Source of the DNA: Fimenecus sp963624605
Lineage (GTDB): Bacteria > Bacillota > Clostridia > Oscillospirales > Acutalibacteraceae
Direction of reading: 5' to 3'
DNA: 9,755 nucleotides
Assembly (NCBI GenBank): GCA_963624605.1
Contig: CAVFQD010000065.1
Span: forward strand, 1 to 9,755
The notes under the pieces were generated by a model that saw nothing but the letters and a program-made list of their open reading frames with translations, made no database searches and was not told where the DNA came from. Position numbers and translations under genes: made by a program. Positions 4,959-9,755 of the stretch are shown here, one piece after another (positions within the stretch are counted from its first letter, which is position 1; each line of letters starts with the position of its first letter).

Positions 4959-5863
4959 TGCGATACCTCCTTTATATTTTTTAGCCCTTTGAAAATGTGT
5001 GCTATAACATCAACCGTCCAACAGTCGCCGAGGACATTCTCGGCTTGAGTTCTTGTAAGCATTTTTGTATAGCCGATAGGTAGCGTCTGTGCGAGTTCAA
5101 GCTCTCGTGTGGTAAGGTATCGGCAAAAATCTTTGTAAGCAATCAACCCGCTATTAGCCCAACGGTCTTGTTTGAGCGTCAAACAATTAACCTTATTGCA
5201 ATATGTGATATTTTTACATTTACCGTTTACACCGTTGCCCCACATAATCTCACGGCTACGTGTGCGAGGCACTATAAACTTATCGCAATAATTTTCGTCC
5301 GTATCTTTGTAATTTTGAAAATCAACGCCTTTGTCGTTTGGTATGGTTACATTCGGTATATTAGTCCAATAAAATCTATCGCGGTTTTGAAAGGAAACAA
5401 GGTTACTATTTATTCTTATAGGCTCAACTTGTAAAAGCCCGTTTATTTCTGCGAGGTCGTCAGGGCGCGTAATTCGTACATTTTCAAGCAAGAAGTAACG
5501 CGGCTGTATTTCTTGTAGTAACCTTGCGTACTCATAAAATAAAGAGCTTTGCTCGCCCTTGAGTCCGTCTATTGTTTTTTTGTTAGAGGTGCGAGCTACG
5601 CTGAAATTTTGGCAAGGCGAGCCGCCTATAACAAGGTCTATTTCGCCTAAGTTGTACCGTTTATCCTTGGTATAGAGAGTCCCTCTCCAAAAATGAATTT
5701 TTGTAATATCTCCGATATGTATAATGTCGGGGTTATTTTCGCTTGAGCATTTAATAGCAAACGGCTTTATTTCGCTTGCGTAATATTTGTCGATTGATAT
5801 TCCCGCTCTTTTTAATGCGACATATCCGCAGCTTATGCCGTCAAAAAGGCTTAATACTTTCAT
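4943..5863 (-). CDS. DNA (cytosine-5-)-methyltransferase
   Basis: This 306-aa enzyme transfers a methyl group from S-adenosylmethionine to carbon 5 of cytosine in DNA. Motifs in order: I, LSLFDGISCG (4-13); IV, GGSPCQNFS with catalytic Cys84; VI, ENV (127-129); VIII, QNRDRFYWTNI (159-169); a short target-recognition region (about 185-247); IX, RELELAQTLP (253-262); X, NVLGDCWTVDVIAHIF (276-291). All key residues are present and the length fits the compact phage/plasmid type. No restriction enzyme gene adjoins it, so it is probably an orphan methylase protecting the element from host restriction. It is second in the train, 22 bp after the HTH gene. The start at 5863 has GGAG about 12 bases upstream, a long spacing. 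The recognition sequence cannot be read from the protein. Confidence 0.9.
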   Translation of the reverse strand: MKVLSLFDGISCGYVALKRAGISIDKYYASEIKPFAIKCSSENNPDIIHIGDITKIHFWRGTLYTKDKRYNLGEIDLVIGGSPCQNFSVARTSNKKTIDGLKGEQSSLFYEYARLLQEIQPRYFLLENVRITRPDDLAEINGLLQVEPIRINSNLVSFQNRDRFYWTNIPNVTIPNDKGVDFQNYKDTDENYCDKFIVPRTRSREIMWGNGVNGKCKNITYCNKVNCLTLKQDRWANSGLIAYKDFCRYLTTRELELAQTLPIGYTKMLTRTQAENVLGDCWTVDVIAHIFKGLKNIKEVSQCANP

Positions 5864-5885
5864 ACAATAAAATCACTCCGTTTTA

Positions 5886-6137
5886 TTATTTATTTGCCGT
5901 AGCTTTTCGATTTCCTCGGCGGCGGAAATTTTCGTTTAAGGTTTTTTGCCCGAGTTCTGCGCTATAAGCCATACGCCCGTTTTTGTCAAGCTCGCCCGTT
6001 TCGCCACGTTTTAGCTCTCTATATACGGTAACGTGATTTACGCCGAGGCAAGCGGCTATGTCGTTAATTTCGGCGTTCGCTGCGTACATAGTTTCAAGCT
6101 CTTTTCTTTGGTCGTAGCTCATATAGCGGATATTCAT
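5886..6137 (-). CDS. Small IS30-type (HTH_38) DNA-binding protein
   Basis: The product is 83 aa. Residues 7-44 read SYDQRKELETMYAANAEIND then IAACLGVNHVTVYRELKRG, the helix-turn-helix found at the N-terminus of IS30-family transposases, including the V-x-REL-KRG end of the recognition helix. There is no DDE catalytic domain, so it is a stand-alone DNA binder, not a transposase. The start at 6137 follows GGAGG by 9 bases; an in-frame ATG at 6173 lies inside a perfect palindrome and has no ribosome site. It is the first gene of the minus-strand train and sits next to the 32-bp palindrome, so it may autoregulate the train. Confidence 0.75.
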   Translation of the reverse strand: MNIRYMSYDQRKELETMYAANAEINDIAACLGVNHVTVYRELKRGETGELDKNGRMAYSAELGQKTLNENFRRRGNRKATANK

Positions 6138-6170
6138 TGTTGCGCTCCTCCTTTGTTTTATTTGTGAGTT

Positions 6171-6202
6171 CAACGGGAGCGGGGAGCTCCCCGCTCCCGT
6201 TG
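6171..6202. repeat. Perfect 32-bp GC-rich palindrome
   Basis: The arm CAACGGGAGCGGGGAG (6171-6186) is directly followed by its exact complement (6187-6202) with no loop. No T-tract follows on either strand. It lies 34 bp upstream of the HTH gene start, between the left gene train and the tRNA promoter. It may be an operator, a roadblock or a cruciform. Confidence 0.8.
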
Positions 6203-6280
6203 TCCCCTTATGCTAAAATCCTATAACGCGCTCGAGTTGCACCTCTGCATTGCTCTATCCTCGCCATAGGCAAAAGCCAA

Positions 6281-6333
6281 AATAAATAAAAAAATAAATT
6301 GCATTTGGTCGTTGCGACCTCTTGCAATTTATT
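6281..6333 (-). terminator. Two-part hairpin with T-rich tail
   Basis: AATAAATTGCA (6293-6303) pairs with TGCAATTTATT (6323-6333). Inside, GGTCG (6307-6311) pairs with CGACC (6315-6319). On the minus strand the stem runs into TTTTTATTTATT. It could stop minus-strand transcription entering from the tRNA side, or be a protein-binding dyad. The T-tract is interrupted, so this is a moderate call. Confidence 0.45.
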
Positions 6334-6374
6334 GTAGAACATTTTAAAACTAATCGTTATCAATAAAAAATGTC

Positions 6375-6403
6375 TTGACATATCGACGATATCACTATAT
6401 AAT
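6375..6403 (+). promoter_or_regulatory. Consensus sigma-A promoter of the tRNA operon
   Basis: TTGACA (6375-6380), a 17-bp spacer and TATAAT (6398-6403) match the consensus exactly. The first tRNA starts 20 bp after the -10 box. A 13-bp palindrome ATATCGACGATAT (6380-6392) fills most of the spacer. Confidence 0.9.
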
Positions 6404-6422
6404 ATTAAGGCGGTTTAAATAG

Positions 6423-6499
6423 GGGCCAGTAGCTCAGTTGGTTAGAGCATCCGGCTCATAACCGGACGGTCCGGGGTTCGAGTCCCTGCTGGCCCACCA
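6423..6499 (+). tRNA. tRNA-Ile2 (anticodon CAT), could be labelled tRNA-Met
   Basis: The full cloverleaf is visible: acceptor GGGCCAG/CTGGCCC, D-arm GCTC/GAGC, anticodon stem TCCGG/CCGGA with loop CTCATAA (anticodon 6457-6459), T-arm with TTCGAGT, discriminator A and encoded CCA. Base pair 1-72 is G-C and the anticodon stem lacks the three G-C pairs of initiators, so it is not tRNA-fMet. C4-G69, C5-G68 and A37-A38 are the features TilS uses to choose tRNA-Ile2, and the body resembles bacterial tRNA-Ile2. The C34 would then be modified to lysidine and read AUA. Confidence 0.9.
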
Positions 6500-6516
6500 C
6501 TATTAAACCGCATTAT

Positions 6517-6592
6517 AGGGGTATAGCTCAGTTGGTAGAGCAGCGGTCTCCAAAACCGCGTGCCGAGGGTTCAAGTCCTTCTGCCCCTGCCA
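6517..6592 (+). tRNA. tRNA-Trp (anticodon CCA)
   Basis: Acceptor AGGGGTA/TGCCCCT, D-arm GCTC/GAGC, anticodon stem GCGGT/ACCGC with loop CTCCAAA (anticodon 6550-6552), T-stem GAGGG/CCTTC with TTCAAGT, discriminator G and encoded CCA. It lies 17 bp after the first tRNA under the same promoter. Its 3' end faces the integrase gene and is a likely attachment site. Confidence 0.95.
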
Positions 6593-6622
6593 AAAAAAGC
6601 ACCGAATTTTCGGTGCTTTTTT
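6593..6622 (+). terminator. Terminator of the tRNA operon
   Basis: AGCACCGAA pairs with TTCGGTGCT, preceded by A7 and followed by T6, directly after the CCA end. Because of the A-run it would also work in reverse. Confidence 0.9.
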
Positions 6623-6671
6623 CCTTTGTTTACGCCGTTTTGCGGCGATTTTGCTTGCTTTTCCCATATAG

Positions 6672-6707
6672 AAAAAACTACGGCGCACGGTCTTTTCCGT
6701 ACGCCGT
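6672..6707 (-). terminator. Terminator of the integrase gene
   Basis: On the minus strand ACGGCG and ACGG steps (6702-6707 with 6680-6685; 6697-6700 with 6687-6690) form a 10-pair stem with one mismatch and a 6-base loop. AG and then TTTTTT follow. It lies ~85 bp past the integrase stop and shields the tRNA genes from antisense transcription. Confidence 0.75.
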
Positions 6708-6791
6708 CTCTTCATTTTTACATTGTTTTTTGTCCACTTTGTGCCATACAATCCACCCAATCCGTTTGGTACATCATCAAAAAAGCATCAA

Positions 6792-8006
6792 TCAAAATTC
6801 AAATCCGTTTGTAACGCCCATCAGCATATCCGTGTTGCGTTTGACATAATACATTTCGGTTATCTCCGAAGTTGTGTGTCCGAGTAAGTCTGCCACCTGC
6901 CTCGGTGTTAACGCTTTGACCGTTCCGTCATCCGTTCGCACGCCTGTTACAAGCTTTGTTGCAAAGGTGTGGCGCAAACTGTGTAAGCCTTTTTTCTTGA
7001 TTCCTGCTGCATCAAGTATGGAATAAAACCGTTTTCTTAAGTTTAACGGTCTTGTAAAATTGCCGTCTGCATCGGGTATCAACGGTGCGTCCTTACCGAA
7101 ATATCGCTCGTTGCGTAACTCAATAATCGCTTGTATAGCCGTTTCGTTTAAGGGTACGATACGCTTACTTGAAGCAGTTTTCAGCTTGCCTACAACAATT
7201 TCCCGTCCGCTTTTTCGCTCTGTTCCGTCACGCTTTTGTGCTTCTTTAACACCTCTTTGAATGTGCATCACTTTCTTTTCAAGGTCTATGTCGCTGTTGA
7301 TTAAACCTAACGCTTCAGCTGTTCTCAATCCCGTGTTCAGCATAAGAATATATGCTGATGCTTGATTGTGCTTCGGCTTGCCTGATGGGTACTTCTTGTA
7401 TGCTTCCGCTTTGAATTTTTCAATTTCCTCATCGGTAAATACAGTTATCGTTTCGCATACGGGAAGCACTTCTTTGTTTTGCTTTGCAAGATAATTTGAC
7501 TTTTTTATCGTCGGCACAGCGTTCATCGGATTCTTTTTTATGAATTCCTCACGCATAAGATAATCAAAGTATTCGTTGAGTAGATTGTATGTTTGCTTGA
7601 CTGTTGAGAATGAATATCCCTTGTCGGTCAGCGTACTAATCAACCTCTTTATGTCAGCACCTGTTATGTTAGATACAATGAGTTTACCCATGTAAGGGAC
7701 GATTTGATTTTTGTAAATCTGCTCGTTGCGGTCATAGGTCACTCGCTCAACATTAGGATATTTAAACACTTGCAGGTAATTAAGCAGGCTGTCTTTTACA
7801 GTCTTGTTACCCTCAATGGCATCAATGATTTCTTCTTCGAACTTGGTTATGTAGTCCGTCATTTTCTTGTTGACCTCTGCTTTGGTTGTGCCGGAAAAGC
7901 TTTTGCGTTTTCGTTCGCCTTTCTCATCCTTGTACCAAACAACACCACCCCATCTGCCATCCGTTCGTTTGAATGCGTTGCCGTTTGTCAGCAGTTGTTT
8001 TTGCAT
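6792..8006 (-). CDS. int: Tyrosine recombinase, integrase of a second integrative element
   Basis: This 404-aa enzyme catalyses site-specific integration and, with an excisionase, excision. It has an AP2-like arm-binding domain (about 8-50, AFKRTDGRWGGVVWYKDEKG), a SAM-like core-binding domain (about 68-165) and a catalytic domain (about 190-395). Catalytic residues are all present: Arg228 in NTGLRTAEAL, Lys276 in the LKTASSKR hairpin, HSLRH with His342 and Arg345, His377 in LLGH, and the nucleophile Tyr386 in TEMYY. ATG 8006 has AAGGAG 7 bases upstream; an upstream extension to 8027 lacks a site. The C-terminal end points to tRNA-Trp 200 bp away, the usual arrangement for an element inserted at a tRNA 3' end. 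The gene lies on the element side of that junction, so the element extends to the right. Confidence 0.93.
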   Translation of the reverse strand: MQKQLLTNGNAFKRTDGRWGGVVWYKDEKGERKRKSFSGTTKAEVNKKMTDYITKFEEEIIDAIEGNKTVKDSLLNYLQVFKYPNVERVTYDRNEQIYKNQIVPYMGKLIVSNITGADIKRLISTLTDKGYSFSTVKQTYNLLNEYFDYLMREEFIKKNPMNAVPTIKKSNYLAKQNKEVLPVCETITVFTDEEIEKFKAEAYKKYPSGKPKHNQASAYILMLNTGLRTAEALGLINSDIDLEKKVMHIQRGVKEAQKRDGTERKSGREIVVGKLKTASSKRIVPLNETAIQAIIELRNERYFGKDAPLIPDADGNFTRPLNLRKRFYSILDAAGIKKKGLHSLRHTFATKLVTGVRTDDGTVKALTPRQVADLLGHTTSEITEMYYVKRNTDMLMGVTNGFEF

Positions 8007-8069
8007 TTTATCACTCCTTTCGCACACACAATATCACAAACCTTTTTCAATATCCAGACCAAAGACTTG

Positions 8070-8098
8070 TTGCTAAACAGATGTGTTAATGATATAAT
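8070..8098 (+). promoter_or_regulatory. Promoter of the deaminase gene
   Basis: TTGCTA (8070-8075), 17-bp spacer, TATAAT (8093-8098). The start codon follows 38 bp later with GGAG in between, so the leader is short and leaves no room for a riboswitch. Confidence 0.75.
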
Positions 8099-8135
8099 AA
8101 ATTAAATTTTGTAATTATTCGGAGAACAAAAAATT

Positions 8136-8603
8136 ATGAATGATGAAAAGTTTATGAAACAAGCAATTGAATTATCAAAGTTAGCAGTGGCACATGGTAA
8201 TGAACCGTTTGGTGCAGTGCTTGTAAAAGATGATGAAGTTGTTTTTTCGAACGAAAATCAAATTTATACAAAACACGATCCGACCTATCACGGCGAAGCT
8301 GGACTTATCAAAAATTTTTGTGCCAAAACAGGTATAACTGACCTTAGCGAATACACTTTATACTCAAGTTGTGAGCCTTGCTTTATGTGCAGCGGTGCAA
8401 TGGTTTGGACTAAACTCGGTAGGCTTGTGTATGCTGCAAGCAACGATGATTTGGAAAAGATTTTGGGTAATGACGGCGGTTGTAATTGCTCCAAAATTGT
8501 TTTTGACAACTCTTTTTGGCAGCCAAAAGTTACAACAGGTATTTTAAGAGATGAAAGTATGGAAATTCTAACTGCTTATTTCTCGTTACACAAAAAAGGT
8601 TGA
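8136..8603 (+). CDS. Cytidine-deaminase-fold nucleoside/base deaminase
   Basis: This 155-aa zinc hydrolase has the signature of the CMP/dCMP and guanine deaminase superfamily. YHGEAGL carries zinc ligand His52 and proton-shuttle Glu54, and SSCEPCFMCSGAM carries zinc ligands Cys82 and Cys85. EPFGAVLVKDDEVV (23-36) is the substrate-strand region. It most resembles bacterial 'nucleoside deaminases' related to guanine deaminase; HGE instead of the common HAE is as in yeast-type cytosine deaminase, so the substrate is open. It is the only protein gene here on the plus strand, divergent from int, with its own promoter and two terminators and with AT-rich codons. It looks like cargo inserted beside int. 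It could serve purine salvage; a defence role is possible but unsupported. Confidence 0.85.
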   Translation: MNDEKFMKQAIELSKLAVAHGNEPFGAVLVKDDEVVFSNENQIYTKHDPTYHGEAGLIKNFCAKTGITDLSEYTLYSSCEPCFMCSGAMVWTKLGRLVYAASNDDLEKILGNDGGCNCSKIVFDNSFWQPKVTTGILRDESMEILTAYFSLHKKG

Positions 8604-8621
8604 TACATATTTATTGCTTTC

Positions 8622-8655
8622 AAACGGCTCGTAGGATTCTCTACAAGCCGTTTTT
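8622..8655 (+). terminator. First terminator of the deaminase gene
   Basis: AAACGGCT (8622-8629) pairs with AGCCGTTT (8646-8653), extended by GTAG/CTAC across one mismatch, and followed by TTTTT. It begins 19 bp after the stop codon. Confidence 0.8.
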
Positions 8656-8666
8656 AGTTTTAGTCC

Positions 8667-8705
8667 GACGAGTTACTCTGTTTTAGAGAAAACTCGTCAA
8701 TTTTT
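8667..8705 (+). terminator. Second terminator-like hairpin
   Basis: GACGAGTT (8667-8674) pairs with AACTCGTC (8691-8698), with inner CTCT/AGAG, then AATTTTTG. With the preceding hairpin it gives a double stop 11 bp apart. Confidence 0.6.
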
Positions 8706-8754
8706 GTTTACAGCGTTACCTGATTTTTCAAAAATAGTTTTATCATACCTCAAC

Positions 8755-8835
8755 GCCTTACTGAATACGCAAAAGCCTTGATTTAATGCGAAAAATAGCC
8801 TTAACTGCATACGAATTTGAAATCATACGCAAAAG
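8755..8835. repeat. Iteron-like direct repeats
   Basis: GCCTT begins units at 8755, 8775 and 8798, 20 and 23 bp apart, each followed by a variant of ACTGxATACGxAAAA. ATACGCAAAAG is exact at 8765-8775 and 8825-8835. The spacing is about two helical turns, as in protein-binding iterons. Confidence 0.5.
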
Positions 8836-8875
8836 TATTACGATTTGAAAAGCCGACAGGCTTTGCCGGACGGCG

Positions 8876-8901
8876 TTTTCGGGCATTTCAATGCCCGAAA
8901 A
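8876..8901. repeat. Perfect hairpin with reversed T/A flanks
   Basis: TTTTCGGGCATT (8876-8887) and AATGCCCGAAAA (8890-8901) are exact complements around a 2-base centre. T precedes and A follows on both strands, the opposite of a terminator, so a DNA-level role is more likely. Confidence 0.65.
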
Positions 8902-9084
8902 TCATACCCCTTTATCCTGCTTTAAAATCGACGGCTTGAAATTCGCTCCGAAACCCACTCAAAAGAGCTGAGATTTCATCCAAAACCGCATTAAAAACCA
9001 AGTTAAAAAACTCAAAAGAAAAACGGCATTTTTTCAACTTTAGGTTTTTTGATTATTTGTCATCAGCACTTACAGTGGGGTACA

Positions 9085-9381
9085 CTATATTTGATGAACT
9101 GTGTAGATATTACTTTGCTGTGCATTTTCAAAAAATCTATGAGTAATATCTATGTAGCCTTTTTCTTCGAGTGACTTGAGCGTGTTCCTACAAGTGGTCG
9201 GACACATATTACACTTTTTCGCCATCTTCGGAACAGACCAAAAGCTGACACCTTTGCTGTCGCCGACAGAAACAAGAAAACAATAAATCATAAATTCGTG
9301 CGGCGAAAAGTTTTCATCAAAGATTTTGTTCGGCATGTAGTAAACCTTGCCGTCGGTTTTGTAATTTTTGTTTGCGTACAT
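9085..9381 (-). CDS. Winged-helix (HTH_36-like) DNA-binding protein
   Basis: This 98-aa protein begins with a strand region GKVYYMPNKIFDENFSPHEF, followed by MIYCFLVSVGD and a helix-turn-helix, VPKMAKKCNMCPTTCRNTLK. It then has the wing, SLEEKGYIDITHRF, and ends at IYTVHQI. This is the HTH_36/RepA-N-terminal winged-helix type common in integrative elements of Clostridia, next to excisionase genes. AAAGGA is upstream of ATG 9381 and overlaps the TAA of the excisionase-like gene, which is 5 bp away, so the two are one operon. It may be a replication-initiation or regulatory protein; iteron-like repeats lie ~250 bp downstream. The length is that of the stand-alone domain. Confidence 0.75.
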   Translation of the reverse strand: MYANKNYKTDGKVYYMPNKIFDENFSPHEFMIYCFLVSVGDSKGVSFWSVPKMAKKCNMCPTTCRNTLKSLEEKGYIDITHRFFENAQQSNIYTVHQI

Positions 9382-9386
9382 GATTT

Positions 9387-9590
9387 TTATCCTTTCTTAA
9401 TTTCTTTTTGAATCCACAACTTGAATTCATCTTTCGGTACAACAATTCTTGTGCCGATTTTTATTTTTGGAAAACCTTTTTCATTGACAAGTTCGTATGA
9501 CCTTGTGCGAGATATTCCAAGCACCTTTGCAACCTGAGACACCGATATCATCATCGGTAGCTCATCAAAACTTTTGTAACTTTCTTTCAT
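9387..9590 (-). CDS. xis: Excisionase-like HTH_17 protein
   Basis: This 67-aa protein has the MerR-like winged helix of the excisionase/AlpA group: MMISVSQVAKVLGISRTRSY (14-33), ELVNEKGFPKIKIGTRIVVP (34-53) and the end KDEFKLWIQKEI. It should bind DNA near the attachment site and direct the integrase to excision, or act as a regulator of the operon. GGAGG lies 7 bases before ATG 9590; the frame is open up to 9677 but the extension is low-complexity and starts from a weaker site. It is cotranscribed with the winged-helix gene. It is 1.4 kb from int, with the deaminase gene between, which is unusual since xis and int often adjoin. Confidence 0.8.
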   Translation of the reverse strand: MKESYKSFDELPMMISVSQVAKVLGISRTRSYELVNEKGFPKIKIGTRIVVPKDEFKLWIQKEIKKG

Positions 9591-9755
9591 TGCGCTGCCT
9601 CCTTTCGTATTATTCGAGAGATACTTTTTCAAAAAGAAAAAAGCATAAGTAAATTTGAAAACAAAAAACTTGCCCATAAAAAAGTCCCTCTACTATACAG
9701 AGAAAAAACTCAATTTTGTTCGGGTATTTTGCAAAATCCTTTACACCTTGTTTAC
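9591..9755. other. AT-rich upstream region of the excisionase operon
   Basis: No gene is seen. It should hold the promoter of the xis operon, but I found no pair of boxes with proper spacing. A 12-bp palindrome ATTTTGCAAAAT (9726-9737) may be an operator. Confidence 0.4.

Larger units (their letters stand above)
8706..9084. other. Noncoding stretch with repeats and a hairpin
   Basis: No credible gene on either strand. It contains short direct repeats (8755-8835), a perfect 12-bp-arm hairpin (8876-8901) and a long A/T-rich tail. It sits downstream of the winged-helix gene and between the terminators of the deaminase gene and that gene's stop. It is a candidate control region (origin, oriT or recombinase arm sites) of the right-hand element. 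Confidence 0.5.

Noticed and set aside
5886..6137. IS30 insertion sequence
   Set aside because: Only the N-terminal HTH is present; no DDE domain and no matching terminal inverted repeats flank it. The 32-bp palindrome is not a pair of IS ends.
6503..6849. Open frames across the tRNA-Trp and terminator on both strands
   Set aside because: They are translations of a tRNA gene and its flanks, with no start signals.
8099..8135. Purine riboswitch upstream of the deaminase gene
   Set aside because: The leader is about 30 nt, too short for an aptamer, and lacks the conserved three-way junction.
1..9755. CRISPR array or diversity-generating reverse transcriptase
   Set aside because: No regularly spaced near-identical repeats and no reverse transcriptase motifs on either strand; no template repeat for the lectin-like gene.

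Overview
The window looks like chromosomal DNA of a gut-type Bacillota, class Clostridia. The signs are strong AGGAGG-type ribosome sites, consensus sigma-A promoters, tRNA genes with encoded CCA, and gene families typical of clostridial integrative elements. It reads as two mobile-element segments on either side of a short host island holding two tRNA genes. No species can be named from the sequence alone.

Left segment (about 1-6200, nearly all minus strand). The left edge holds the start of a zinc-ribbon (DUF4379-like) gene and only the last ~48 codons of a tyrosine integrase. Then comes a tightly packed, right-to-left gene train with short gaps and small overlaps. In transcription order it is: IS30-type HTH protein (5886-6137), C5-cytosine methyltransferase (4943-5863), a frameshifted small Cys-rich gene (4807-4958), a DUF6273/lectin-like protein (4118-4801), a coiled-coil protein (3799-4083), a small gene split by an in-frame TGA (3578-3787), a 24-aa membrane peptide (3507-3581), a membrane-anchored lytic transglycosylase (2788-3495) and an ASCH/PUA-like protein (2373-2798). 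After a 574-bp noncoding region come a HUH rolling-circle Rep (1028-1798), a small two-helix membrane protein (864-1001) and a DUF1492/RinA-like regulator (410-850). The noncoding region carries large inverted repeats and, on the opposite strand, a self-contained small RNA gene with promoter, two hairpins and terminator. I read the segment as a replicative element (plasmid- or phage-like, rolling circle) lodged in the chromosome, with signs of decay at its integrase end and in two small genes.

Middle (about 6203-6622). A perfect consensus promoter drives a tRNA(CAT) that looks like tRNA-Ile2 rather than tRNA-Met, then tRNA-Trp(CCA) and a strong terminator. A perfect 32-bp palindrome lies between the left gene train and the tRNAs.

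Right segment (about 6650-9755). A complete 404-aa tyrosine integrase points its C-terminus at tRNA-Trp, with its own terminator. A divergent cytidine-deaminase-fold gene has its own promoter and two stacked terminators. After ~430 bp of noncoding DNA with iteron-like repeats and a perfect hairpin come a winged-helix protein and an excisionase-like HTH protein. This is the int/xis end of a second integrative element, probably inserted at tRNA-Trp and continuing beyond the right edge.
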